The notes beneath the pieces are model-generated. The model saw only the letters and a list, made by a program, of their open reading frames with translations. It ran no database searches and was not told the origin of the DNA. From Mucilaginibacter mallensis (GTDB taxonomy: Bacteria > Bacteroidota > Bacteroidia > Sphingobacteriales > Sphingobacteriaceae): DNA of 64,000 bases. How positions within the stretch are numbered: the stretch's first letter is position 1; each line of letters opens with the position of its first letter. The stretch lies in assembly GCF_900105165.1 (NCBI RefSeq), contig NZ_LT629740.1, forward strand, positions 4,712,001-4,776,000, read 5' to 3'. Of the stretch, positions 47,723-55,897 are shown one piece after another. Position numbers and translations under genes: made by a program.

Positions 47723-48532
47723 TTAAAATATAAATGACATACCGAACGAAAAGTTCTTCAACCCATCCTGTTCAGGACTGTTCTCAAACATATTGTTCAT
47801 GTAATATTTAGCGAATATGCCAAAGCCCGCATAGCCAACCCGCAAAAACGGGCCGTATGTAAACTTAGTAAAGTTATAATCATTAAAAGCTTTCTGCTTC
47901 CCGTTTTCATCGCTGATCTGTTTAACCTTACCGCCCAGCAGTATCCCGCCTTCGGGCCCGAAAACAAAATGGAAACTACCGCCGTTATAGTCTTCTTTTG
48001 TACGAAAATCAAACGTTAGCGGGATCCGCAGGTAGGTGGATGAAAATCGGTTCTTACGGTAATCTATATTATCCTGGCGATAAGTTAATACAGGTTGGTT
48101 TTGCAGTATAGTGATATTATCGCGCAGGCGGATATTTGTCCAATCAAACCCTCCCGATAAATACATCCTGAATGTGCTATTAAACCGGTAGCTAAATTGT
48201 ATCACATCAAACCCGACATTGCTCGTTTTCCATGATCGGTAACGCAGAAATTCATTTTGTGGCGATAGCTTAAAGCTGCCATTATCAACCAGCGTCGATA
48301 ACCCGAAATCAAACCTTGCGAATGTTAGTCCCCAGCTAAAACCGGGCGCTTTTGAATGCTCATGGATAACGGTATCCTTGCTTTTATTAAAGTTGATATC
48401 CGTAGCCTCGTCAACAGAGCTCAATTTATGACCAGCCGCTTTTTTAGCTTTAACAGAATCCGTTTTGCTGTTTTGTGCAAATACACCTGTTGCCAGTGTG
48501 CAGATGATCAGGATAAAAATTAAGCGTTTCAA
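47723..48532 (-). CDS. Outer-membrane beta-barrel protein
   Basis: 269 aa. A signal peptide spans about residues 1-19 (MKRLIFILIICTLATGVFA, cut before QNSK). A Ser/Lys-rich linker follows, then alternating amphipathic strands of 8-10 residues from about 70, ending in the typical C-terminal signature NFSFGMSFIF with a final Phe. It resembles PorT/OMP_b-brl-type 8-10-stranded barrels of Bacteroidota. Upstream (divergent) lies the GNAT gene. Function is unknown. Confidence 0.75.
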   Translation of the reverse strand: MKRLIFILIICTLATGVFAQNSKTDSVKAKKAAGHKLSSVDEATDINFNKSKDTVIHEHSKAPGFSWGLTFARFDFGLSTLVDNGSFKLSPQNEFLRYRSWKTSNVGFDVIQFSYRFNSTFRMYLSGGFDWTNIRLRDNITILQNQPVLTYRQDNIDYRKNRFSSTYLRIPLTFDFRTKEDYNGGSFHFVFGPEGGILLGGKVKQISDENGKQKAFNDYNFTKFTYGPFLRVGYAGFGIFAKYYMNNMFENSPEQDGLKNFSFGMSFIF

Positions 48533-48626
48533 ATTCTGTAGATTTAGATCGGGAATTTAGTCAACTTTTTTTTAAGCTGAAAGTGAATCATTTTTAAATT
48601 CACTTGCCTGACATTATCTTTATACA

Positions 48627-49163
48627 ATGAATACCAACTTTACACCCTTTCCCGATCTGCAAACAAACCGCCTCCTATTAAGAAGGCTGACCAGCGATGA
48701 TTGTGTTCAGCTACAGCAACTCCGTTCGGATGAAAATGTAAACAGATACCTCAAAAGACCAAAATCTGTCACCATTGATGAATGTGAAGCGTTCGTTAAA
48801 AAGATAGATGGGAACCTCAATGATGGTATTGGCGCTTACTGGGTCATCGCCCCAAAAACCGATAATACCTTGATAGGTACTGTTTGCCTGTGGAACTTTA
48901 ACCTTGAAAATGAAACAGTAGACTTAGGCTATGAACTAAGCCCGACATACCAGGGACAAGGCTTGATGCTTGAGGTAGTTGAGAAAATTATAGCGTTTGC
49001 ATTTAACACTATGCAGGCAAAAACAATTTTCGCTTTAACACGCCCGGATAATGAAGGCTCCCGTAATTTATTAAAGAGAAGTAATTTTCAGCAGGATGTG
49101 GATTATCAATATGTGAGCGAAGAGGATGCTGAAGGGGATGTGGTTTATTTTTTAAAAAATTGA
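48627..49163 (+). CDS. GNAT family N-acetyltransferase (RimJ/RimL-like)
   Basis: 178 aa acetyl-CoA-dependent acyltransferase. The N-terminal TNRLLLRRLTSDDCVQLQQLR is the RimL-type opening. The acetyl-CoA pyrophosphate loop is in YQGQGLMLEVVEKII near residues 111-125, followed by TIFALTRPDNEGSRNLLKRSNF, typical motif B. The target (protein N-terminus or small molecule) is not evident. Confidence 0.9.
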   Translation: MNTNFTPFPDLQTNRLLLRRLTSDDCVQLQQLRSDENVNRYLKRPKSVTIDECEAFVKKIDGNLNDGIGAYWVIAPKTDNTLIGTVCLWNFNLENETVDLGYELSPTYQGQGLMLEVVEKIIAFAFNTMQAKTIFALTRPDNEGSRNLLKRSNFQQDVDYQYVSEEDAEGDVVYFLKN

Positions 49164-49206
49164 TAACCAAACGCATCTTTTATATATTTATTAAAATAGC
49201 TTTTTT

Positions 49207-49377
49207 ATGAGAACCAATATAGAGATAGATGAGGCATTGATAGCTAAAGCGCAAATGCTTACCAATATTCAAGACAAGAATATTATTATTGAGCAAGCCT
49301 TACAATTGTATATTTCCTTTGGAGGTTCAAAGAACTTAAGGCAGTTAAAGAAATACACCAATCAAGCAGGTAAATAA
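49207..49377 (+). CDS. VapB-like antitoxin (orphan)
   Basis: A 56 aa protein. MRTNIEIDEALIAKAQML is the ribbon-helix-helix opening of the VapB antitoxins of type II systems, followed by a helix with IIIEQALQLYI and a C-terminal NLRQLKKY segment that in homologues wraps the VapC toxin. The start is 43 bases after the GNAT stop. No VapC (PIN-domain) gene follows: only 13 bases separate it from the convergent hemJ. It is probably a surviving antitoxin without its toxin. Confidence 0.75.
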   Translation: MRTNIEIDEALIAKAQMLTNIQDKNIIIEQALQLYISFGGSKNLRQLKKYTNQAGK

Positions 49378-49390
49378 AGAAGTCGATTAA

Positions 49391-49924
49391 CTACTTCTTC
49401 AGCCTATAATATTTATAGATCTTCACCGCAGCCATCATCACAAATACAAAAATTATTAACCCGATAATAGTGTAAGGCCAATTGATATTATCCTTTACAA
49501 CGGCGCACATTACAATTACAAATAGCAACAAAGTAGCTAGCTCATTCCAAAGGCGCAATTGGGTTGATGTCCATTTAAATACGCCCCTGCGCATCTGTTT
49601 GATCTTGTTTTGGCAGATGTAGTGGTATATAACCAAACATCCCACAAAAAAAAGTTTTACGTGCAACCAGCGATCCTGCAACCATCCCGGGTCCAATACC
49701 AGCATGGTGATACCCGCCGCAATTACAATAAACATGGATGGGATGGTGATCACGTTCCACAGCCTGCGCTCCATGATCTCGAACTGGTCGGATAGTATTT
49801 TGCGTTCAGGATCAGGTTTGTCCTGCGCCTCGGTGTGGTAAATAAACAGGCGCACAATATAAAACAGCCCCGCCATCCAGCAGACTACAAAAATGATATG
49901 TATGGCTAATATGTATTGATACAT
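49391..49924 (-). CDS. hemJ: Protoporphyrinogen IX oxidase HemJ family (UPF0093)
   Basis: A 177 aa four-to-five-helix inner-membrane protein oxidising protoporphyrinogen IX to protoporphyrin IX. HIIFVVCWMAGLFYIVRLF near residues 9-27 with the conserved His, RRLWNVITIPSM near 53, and the WLQDRWLHVKL segment with a second His are the HemJ signatures. CopD-family labels apply to the same fold. Its place beside hemE and downstream of hemA-hemCD-hemB-hemL makes the heme role very likely. The start codon abuts a repeat arm. Confidence 0.85.
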   Translation of the reverse strand: MYQYILAIHIIFVVCWMAGLFYIVRLFIYHTEAQDKPDPERKILSDQFEIMERRLWNVITIPSMFIVIAAGITMLVLDPGWLQDRWLHVKLFFVGCLVIYHYICQNKIKQMRRGVFKWTSTQLRLWNELATLLLFVIVMCAVVKDNINWPYTIIGLIIFVFVMMAAVKIYKYYRLKK

Positions 49925-49925
49925 A

Positions 49926-50016
49926 AACCCCCTAGCCCCCTAAAGGGGGAACTTTTTGAATAACCTATCGATATACCCCTCGCATATTTACTCCCCCTTC
50001 AGGGGGCCGGGGGGCT
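49926..50016. repeat. REPIN-like doublet filling the hemE-hemJ gap
   Basis: The arm at 49926-49954 (ACCCCCTAGCCCCC then TAAAGGGGGAACTT) faces the arm at 49991-50016 (CTCCCCCTTCAGGGGG then CCGGGGGGCT), imperfect inverse copies of each other. One arm touches the hemJ start and the other the hemE stop, the same geometry as at ilvD-ilvB. Confidence 0.85.
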
Positions 50017-51034
50017 AATATTCCTTTATTATCTCTACCGCGTACTTCACATTATCAAACGGTATATCAGGCATAATGCCGTGACCTAGATTAAATATGA
50101 AACCCTTCTCACCTTTCATCCTATCGAACAAACGGTAGATCCTTTCTTTTATCACCTTTTTATCAGCATACAAAATATGCGGGTCAAGGTTGCCCTGTAC
50201 GGCTATACCGGCAGGTAAACGTTTTTTAATATCAAGCAGGTCAACATTCCAGTCGATAGAGATCACATCCGGTTTAGCCTCTGCCATTAGCGGTGCGAAA
50301 ACCGAGCTGCCTTTGCAGAAAGAGATCACCGGGATATCTTTCCTGTTTAGCTTACTGATGATCTCAGTGATATAGCGGTGCGAAAATTCTTTATAATCAT
50401 CCCATGCCAAAGCCTGTGCCCAGCTGTCGAATATCTGCACGGCATTTACACCGGCTGCAATTTGCAGGTTCAGATAATCTGCAGTAACGGTAGCAATTTT
50501 TGATAATAGCTGATGTGCCATCTCCGGCTCATTGTGCAGCATCAATTTAGTCAGCTTAAAATCTTTTGATGATCCGCCTTCAACCAAATAGCTCATTACA
50601 GTAAACGGCGCGCCTGCAAAACCTATCAGCGGGATGCTGCCGTTCAGCCTTTGTTGTATCACTTTAATAGCATCGGCTACATATTGCAGCTTGTGAACCA
50701 CCTGGGTATCCAAAGCATCAATATCAGCCTTAGTACGTACCGGGTTGGCAAACTTAGGCCCAACACCCTGGGTAAAGCTTAGATCGCCGCCCATGGCTTC
50801 ACCCGTAACTAATATATCTGAAAATAAAATGGCACCATCAATCCCTAACAGATCGACCGGCAACATAGTTACATCGGCTGCAAGCTCAGGGGTTTTGCAC
50901 ATCTCTAAAAAGGAATATTTATTTTTAATATCCCAATACTCTTTCATGAACCTGCCTGCCTGGCGCATCATCCAAACCGGCGGTCTTGGTGTTTCCTCTG
51001 AAAATGCTGCTTTAATTAATAACGAATCTCTCAT
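50015..51034 (-). CDS. hemE: Uroporphyrinogen decarboxylase
   Basis: Converts uroporphyrinogen III to coproporphyrinogen III. The 339 aa protein has the start signature PRPPVWMMRQAGRFMKEY (substrate-binding Arg residues) near residues 16-33, then MLPVDLLGIDGAILFSDIL with the catalytic Asp, GFAGAPFTVMSYLVEGG, and NLGHGIMPDIP near 316-326. It is the first gene after the TPR protein in the heme cluster on the - strand. Confidence 0.97.
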   Translation of the reverse strand: MRDSLLIKAAFSEETPRPPVWMMRQAGRFMKEYWDIKNKYSFLEMCKTPELAADVTMLPVDLLGIDGAILFSDILVTGEAMGGDLSFTQGVGPKFANPVRTKADIDALDTQVVHKLQYVADAIKVIQQRLNGSIPLIGFAGAPFTVMSYLVEGGSSKDFKLTKLMLHNEPEMAHQLLSKIATVTADYLNLQIAAGVNAVQIFDSWAQALAWDDYKEFSHRYITEIISKLNRKDIPVISFCKGSSVFAPLMAEAKPDVISIDWNVDLLDIKKRLPAGIAVQGNLDPHILYADKKVIKERIYRLFDRMKGEKGFIFNLGHGIMPDIPFDNVKYAVEIIKEY

Positions 51035-51044
51035 GTGTTTTTAG

Positions 51045-51125
51045 AAGAGAGTCAAGAGTCAAGAATCAAGAGTCAAGATTAGGGCAATTCCCTTCTTGAT
51101 TCTTAACTCTTGATTCCTGGCTCTT
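51045..51125. repeat. Iterated-word inverted repeat between the TPR gene and hemE
   Basis: AGTCAAGAGTCAAGAATC-type words at 51047-51078 face TCTTGATTCTTAACTCTTG and further words at 51094-51124. The repeat unit is about 8 bases. It makes a long imperfect hairpin upstream of hemE. Confidence 0.65.
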
Positions 51126-51130
51126 TACAA

Positions 51131-51652
51131 TTAGTGTTGTTTTAGTTCCAGTTCAAGCTTGGCTATCACCTCTTTCATTTTAGCGGTGATCTTGCCTTCA
51201 TGCTTACCGGCAAGTTCAAGGTAAGCGCGTGCTTTATCAAAATTTTGTTGTCGTATACTGATGTTGGCCACATGCACCAAAGCGGCCACATGGTCGTTAG
51301 CACTGCGTAAGGGGAATTGTGATGCCAGCTCATAATGTATTTCGGCGGCCTCATAATCCTGCTTTTGCAGACTTACCCCGCCTAATATAAACTCATAAAA
51401 GCCCCGCCTTTTTTTGCTCAGCCATGTGGGCCTCGCAATCTGCCGTAATAATGATTCAGCTTTGTCGTAGTCTTTTTTATGAAAACTTTTAGCGGCCAGT
51501 ATAACTGTTCCCTCTTTAAAGTATCCCCATATAATCAGCACCACAAACAGCACCATTACCGCGGCCAGCTCATACACATGCTGATAAATAAAGAACAATT
51601 GCATGGCTAAAAAGATGCCTACAAGTATTATCCGTGCGTTATTAGTGAACAT
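51131..51652 (-). CDS. Membrane-anchored TPR protein
   Basis: 173 aa. Two membrane helices lie at about residues 6-24 and 27-45 (ILVGIFLAMQLFFIYQHVYEL and VMVLFVVLIIWGYF). Three TPR-like repeats follow, for example KSFHKKDYDKAESLLRQIA, VSLQKQDYEAAEIHYELAS and ISIRQQNFDKARAYLELAG. TPRs mediate protein contacts. The gene starts 7 bases after the response regulator on the same strand and may be co-transcribed with the two-component system. Its partner is unknown. Confidence 0.75.
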   Translation of the reverse strand: MFTNNARIILVGIFLAMQLFFIYQHVYELAAVMVLFVVLIIWGYFKEGTVILAAKSFHKKDYDKAESLLRQIARPTWLSKKRRGFYEFILGGVSLQKQDYEAAEIHYELASQFPLRSANDHVAALVHVANISIRQQNFDKARAYLELAGKHEGKITAKMKEVIAKLELELKQH

Positions 51653-51659
51653 TTACTCC

Positions 51660-52367
51660 TTAGTGCTGATTATCGGTAAATTTATAACCTACACCACGAA
51701 TGGAGTGAAAGTAAACCGGGTTCTTAGGATCCGGTTCAAAATATTTACGGAACGTAAGTATAAAGTTATCAATGGTACGCGTTGATGGATAAACATCATA
51801 ATTCCATACAGTTTCCAGTATTTGCTCACGCGATACCGCATCATTCCTGCGCTCGATAAGCAGTTTCAGCAGCATGGTTTCCTTTTTGGTTAACGGCGTG
51901 ATAGATCCATCGGCATTTACCAGCTCAAACGAGTTGAAATGGATGGTTTTATCACCAATAACATAACTGTTAAACTCTTTCAGATCATCACCTTTCAGGC
52001 TGCGTTTTACCAAATTGTTTACCCGTAAGATCAGCTCTTCAAGGTTAAAAGGTTTAGTCAGGTAATCATCCGCACCTTTTTTAAGGCCCGATATTTTATC
52101 CTCATTGGTATTTTTAGCCGTCAGGAACATGATAGGCACCTCGGTATTCTCCAACCTTATGGTTTCAGCAACTACAAAGCCATCTATCTCGGGCATCATA
52201 ACATCCAGTATTACCAGGTTAAAACGTTCCTCTTTAAATATTTGTAATGCCTTTTTGCCGTTCTTAGCGGTCGATACTTTATACCCTTCCAGTTCCAGGT
52301 TAAGTTTAATGGCCTCTAACAGATGCTCTTCATCTTCGGCTAATAAAATTCTCTTCTTGTTTGGCAT
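51660..52367 (-). CDS. OmpR/PhoB family response regulator
   Basis: 235 aa transcription factor. The receiver domain (residues 1-120) has the acidic pair in LLAEDEEH, the phospho-acceptor Asp55 in VILDVMMPEIDGF, and the conserved Lys in LTKPFNLEEL. The C-terminal winged-helix domain (130-230) ends TRTIDNFILTFRKYF and RGVGYKF. The cognate histidine kinase lies immediately upstream, 12 bases away. Its regulon is unknown, but the genes sit within the heme cluster. Confidence 0.95.
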   Translation of the reverse strand: MPNKKRILLAEDEEHLLEAIKLNLELEGYKVSTAKNGKKALQIFKEERFNLVILDVMMPEIDGFVVAETIRLENTEVPIMFLTAKNTNEDKISGLKKGADDYLTKPFNLEELILRVNNLVKRSLKGDDLKEFNSYVIGDKTIHFNSFELVNADGSITPLTKKETMLLKLLIERRNDAVSREQILETVWNYDVYPSTRTIDNFILTFRKYFEPDPKNPVYFHSIRGVGYKFTDNQH

Positions 52368-52379
52368 ATAATTTACTAT

Positions 52380-53261
52380 TTAGGTTAATGCAAAAGTTAC
52401 TTCAAAAATGCTTCCTGCCGGGCGGTTATCCTTAACCTTTATGCTTGCCTCGTGTTTATCCAAAACCTCCTTCACTATGTATAACCCCAAACCAGTGCCT
52501 TTTGTGTTACGTGTGTCTTCGCTGCCCACACGATAAAATTTATCGAAGATACGGCCTTTTTCCGCATCGGCTATTCCAATGCCATGGTCTGCAACCTGCA
52601 GGAATACCTTGTCATCTTTTGAAAACAATTTTACGGCAACAACCTCGCACGGACTGGAATATTTTATAGCGTTCTCCACCAGGTTGGTTACTACCGATGT
52701 AAGCGCGAATTTATCGCCGGTAATCTCAATTTTAGGTTCAATCTCCGCATCAATTACCTGCTGATTACAATCGCATTTGGTAACCTGCAAACGGTTCACA
52801 ATGCTATCAACCAAAACCGACAAATTGAACTTGGCTTTAGGGAAAGTGTAGGAGCGGTTATCAATTTTTGATGCCAGCAGCATGTTCTCTACCATATCAT
52901 CCAATCGCTCAATATCCAGTAATGATTTATCTATAAAATCAAGGATCTGCACTTTGGTAAGATCCCTCTTTTGGATGGTTTGCAGTAATATTTTGATGGA
53001 TGCCAAGGGCGATTTCAGCTCATGGGTTACCGATAACAGGAAATTTCTTTTCTGTTCCTGCAGTTTGCTTTCCCTGTTAACTGTTTTGTGCAGACTGATA
53101 GCGCCAAACACGAATACGGTAACAAACATGGAGCCTTCGCCCAGTATCATACCCAGGCGATTGTGCTGCAAACTGTATAAATAATATGCCCACCATATCA
53201 ATTGCGCTACCGCGTAAATGATAAGGGCATAAAAAATAACTAATGAACGTTGCTTTATCAT
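52380..53261 (-). CDS. Sensor histidine kinase
   Basis: 293 aa inner-membrane kinase. Two helices (about 7-28 and 46-57) enclose a very short periplasmic loop, then HAMP-free transition to the H-box LSVTHELKSPLA with His80, N-box NLVENAIKYS, G1 DHGIGIA and G2 GTGLGLYIV. I start at ATG 53261 (MIKQRS), 7 bases after the hemL stop; a longer frame to 53363 would overlap hemL by 95 bases and is unlikely. The short sensor loop suggests an intramembrane or cytoplasmic signal. Confidence 0.9.
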   Translation of the reverse strand: MIKQRSLVIFYALIIYAVAQLIWWAYYLYSLQHNRLGMILGEGSMFVTVFVFGAISLHKTVNRESKLQEQKRNFLLSVTHELKSPLASIKILLQTIQKRDLTKVQILDFIDKSLLDIERLDDMVENMLLASKIDNRSYTFPKAKFNLSVLVDSIVNRLQVTKCDCNQQVIDAEIEPKIEITGDKFALTSVVTNLVENAIKYSSPCEVVAVKLFSKDDKVFLQVADHGIGIADAEKGRIFDKFYRVGSEDTRNTKGTGLGLYIVKEVLDKHEASIKVKDNRPAGSIFEVTFALT

Positions 53262-53268
53262 AACCTCT

Positions 53269-54639
53269 TTATTTTGTGTTGAATACAAGATCCAGACTAT
53301 CAAATATAGCACGTTTTGCCCGTTCCAAATCAACTTTTGTATGAGCTGATGAGATAAAGCCAACTTCGTAGCCTGATGGGCCCAAATAAACGCCCCTGTT
53401 GATGAGTTCGTGGTGCATTACTTTGAATTTATCCATGCTTGCGGGATCAATTTCTTCAGCTTTGGTTATCGTTTCCTTATCGGTAAAGGCAAACCAGAAC
53501 ATAGAGCCAATAGTGAACACCTTAAACTTATAACTACGTGCTGATGCAAAACGTTGTATTGATGCTGTAAATTCTTCTGTTTTATTAGCCAAATCACGGT
53601 AGAAACCCATGCGCAGTACTTCGGTTAACTGCGCGATACCTGCAGCCATAGCTACCGGATTACCCGATAAGGTACCACCCTGGTAAACCGGACCATCAGG
53701 CGATACACTGCCCATAATTTCGTCAGATGAGCCATAACAGCCAACCGGTAAACCACCGCCTATTATTTTACCATAGGTAAGGATATCCGGCTTGATCTGG
53801 TAAAGACCAGCGGCGCCCTCAAAACCGATCCTGAAACCTGATATTACTTCATCAAATATCAGCAATGTGCCGTTTTGGGTACATATCTCTCTTAAAAACT
53901 GTAAATACTCTTTGCTTTGCAGCAATAAGCCATTGTTTGCCGGGATAGGCTCGATTATTACCGCCGCAATCTGATCTTTAAATTCTTCGAATGCTTTTTT
54001 TAGCGCTTCGGTGTCATTTAATGAAACTACAATGGTTTCATCGGCAAATGCTTTGGGTACGCCTGCTGATGAGGTTTCGCCAAAAGTAACCAGACCCGAA
54101 CCTGCTTTTACCAACAGGGCATCGGTATGGCCATGGTAGCAGCCTTCAAACTTCAGTATTTTATCGCGTTTGGTATAGCCGCGGGCCAATCTGATGGCCG
54201 ACATAACGGCTTCGGTGCCAGAGCTTACAAAACGTAATTTTTCAACAAACTTGTTGTTTTTAAGGATGAGCTCTGCCAGTTCATTTTCCAAAGCCGTAGG
54301 CGCACCGAACGACATACCATTCTGCATTACCTCGATCACCCTTTCGCGAACCTTAGCGTTGTTATGCCCTAAAATAAGCGGGCCCCATGAGCAGCAGAAA
54401 TCAATAAATTCATTACCATCCGCATCCCAGATATGGCTGCCATCACCTTTTTCAATAAAAAGCGGCGTACCGTATACCGATTTAAAGGCCCTAACCGGTG
54501 AGTTAACCCCACCCGGAAAATAAGTTTTAGCCTTAGCATATAGCTCGGCAGATTTTTCCCTGCTGATATTTGGTTTCCCGGTTGTATTTACCGGCAAATC
54601 ATCCTCACTTGAAAATATTTTCTTAATCGAATCAAACAT
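53269..54639 (-). CDS. hemL: Glutamate-1-semialdehyde 2,1-aminomutase
   Basis: PLP enzyme making 5-aminolevulinate from glutamate-1-semialdehyde, the C5 path product of HemA. The 456 aa protein has YFPGGVNSPVRAF near residues 40-52, GCYHGHTDALLVKAGSG near 167-183, DEVISGFR with the PLP-binding Asp, and the Schiff-base Lys in TYGKIIGGGLPVG. The N-terminus has an about 24-residue extension before ISREKSAEL, compared with the usual length of about 430. No better start is present. Confidence 0.96.
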   Translation of the reverse strand: MFDSIKKIFSSEDDLPVNTTGKPNISREKSAELYAKAKTYFPGGVNSPVRAFKSVYGTPLFIEKGDGSHIWDADGNEFIDFCCSWGPLILGHNNAKVRERVIEVMQNGMSFGAPTALENELAELILKNNKFVEKLRFVSSGTEAVMSAIRLARGYTKRDKILKFEGCYHGHTDALLVKAGSGLVTFGETSSAGVPKAFADETIVVSLNDTEALKKAFEEFKDQIAAVIIEPIPANNGLLLQSKEYLQFLREICTQNGTLLIFDEVISGFRIGFEGAAGLYQIKPDILTYGKIIGGGLPVGCYGSSDEIMGSVSPDGPVYQGGTLSGNPVAMAAGIAQLTEVLRMGFYRDLANKTEEFTASIQRFASARSYKFKVFTIGSMFWFAFTDKETITKAEEIDPASMDKFKVMHHELINRGVYLGPSGYEVGFISSAHTKVDLERAKRAIFDSLDLVFNTK

Positions 54640-54645
54640 CTTTTT

Positions 54646-54717
54646 AAGTCAAAAATTAAAATTCAAAATTCAAAAGTGTTGCCGTGTTTTCGACTTTTTA
54701 CTTTTGAATTTTGACTT
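54646..54717. repeat. Iterated-word inverted repeat between hemB and hemL
   Basis: AAGTCAAAAATTAAAATTC at one end faces CTTTTGAATTTTGACTT at the other end of an about 72-base gap. The word AATTCAAA is repeated twice. It can form a hairpin in the hemB-hemL transcript. Confidence 0.6.
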
Positions 54718-54720
54718 ATA

Positions 54721-55692
54721 CTAAATCCACTTATTCTCCAACACCTCTTTAGCATGATACGTTAATATCGTGCTGGCGCCTGCCCTACGGATGCTGGTAA
54801 GCACCTCGGTAATGGCGCGCTGCTCATTTAACCAGCCTGTTTGTATGGCTGCTTTTATCATGGCATATTCGCCGCTTACATTATACGCCGCAACCGGCAA
54901 TTCAGTATTGTCTTTTATTAATTTGATCACGTCCAGGTAAGGCAATGCTGGTTTTACCATCAAAAAGTCGGCGCCTTCGGCCTCATCAAGCCGGGCTTCT
55001 ATCAAAGCTTCACCTTGATTAGCCGGGTTCATCTGGTATGTTTTCTTATCACCAAATTTAGGTGCCGAGTTTAACGCATCCCTAAACGGACCATAAAACG
55101 CACTGGCATATTTAGCCGAGTACGACATGATAGATACATTGGTGAATTTATTATCATCCAATACCTTCCGGATGTACCCCACTCTCCCGTCCATCATATC
55201 TGACGGCGCAATAATATCCGCACCGCTTTGCGCGTGTGCCAATGCCATTTTGCCTAATACTTCCAGCGTTTCATCGTTCAGAATTTCACCATTTTCCATA
55301 ATGCCATCATGACCGTCGCTGCTATAAGGATCCATGGCCACATCTGTAACCACACATGCTTCAGGAAAATTCTTTTTTACCGCGCGGATGGCCCGCAGGT
55401 ACAAGCTTTCATCGCGATAGCTTTCAGTAGCATATTTATCTTTCAGCGCCTCATCAATATTAGGAAACAAGTCGAAAGAATTTAAGCCTAGCTTTAAACA
55501 GCTCTCCACCTCGCGCAGCAAATTATCAATCGAATACCGGTAAATACCCGGCATTGATGACACTTCGCTTTTCTGATTTTCGCCCTCAATGATAAACAAT
55601 GGGAATATCAAATTAGCCGCGCTAACATGCGTTTCCTGTACCATCTGGCGTATTACCTCACTTTTCCTGTTTCTTCGTGGTCTTTGTAGCAT
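54721..55692 (-). CDS. hemB: Delta-aminolevulinic acid dehydratase (porphobilinogen synthase)
   Basis: Joins two 5-aminolevulinates to porphobilinogen. The 323 aa protein has VVTDVAMDPYSSDGHDG near residues 118-134, in which the Cys-triad of zinc-type enzymes is replaced by Asp and Ser, indicating a Mg/K-type enzyme. It also has the Schiff-base Lys regions AKYASAFYGPFRDAL and FLMVKPALPYLD near 243-254. It lies between hemCD and hemL on the same strand. Confidence 0.97.
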   Translation of the reverse strand: MLQRPRRNRKSEVIRQMVQETHVSAANLIFPLFIIEGENQKSEVSSMPGIYRYSIDNLLREVESCLKLGLNSFDLFPNIDEALKDKYATESYRDESLYLRAIRAVKKNFPEACVVTDVAMDPYSSDGHDGIMENGEILNDETLEVLGKMALAHAQSGADIIAPSDMMDGRVGYIRKVLDDNKFTNVSIMSYSAKYASAFYGPFRDALNSAPKFGDKKTYQMNPANQGEALIEARLDEAEGADFLMVKPALPYLDVIKLIKDNTELPVAAYNVSGEYAMIKAAIQTGWLNEQRAITEVLTSIRRAGASTILTYHAKEVLENKWI

Positions 55693-55897
55693 TTTTTTTA
55701 GTTCATTGGTTCACTGGTTCATTAGTTCATTGGTCTTAGCATCTGTATATGGCTTATACAAGCGATATCAGCGGACCTTTGCCCTGATTAACAATGAACG
55801 TTTGGTTCATTAGTTCATCGGTCTTAGCTCTTTTATACTGCTTGTATATTATACAAGCAACACCAATGAACTAATGAACCGGTGAACCAATGAACAA
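55693..55897. repeat. Repeat-filled gap between hemCD and hemB
   Basis: 205 bases of words related to GTTCATTAGTTCATTGGTC. Two direct copies ending in GGTCTTAGC lie near 55718-55740 and 55802-55828, and inverse copies (CAATGAACTAATGAACCGG) near 55864-55890, so the gap can fold as a long hairpin. A TATACAAGC/GCTTGTATA pair is nested inside. Confidence 0.65.

Noticed and set aside
53262-53363. Longer histidine kinase frame overlapping hemL by 95 bases
   Set aside because: An in-frame ATG at 53261 gives the normal kinase start 7 bases after the hemL stop; the upstream residues do not look like a kinase N-terminus.
55693-55897. Spaced repeats between hemCD and hemB resembling a CRISPR array
   Set aside because: Units are 8-10 bases, spacing is irregular, inverse copies are mixed in, and no cas genes are present.
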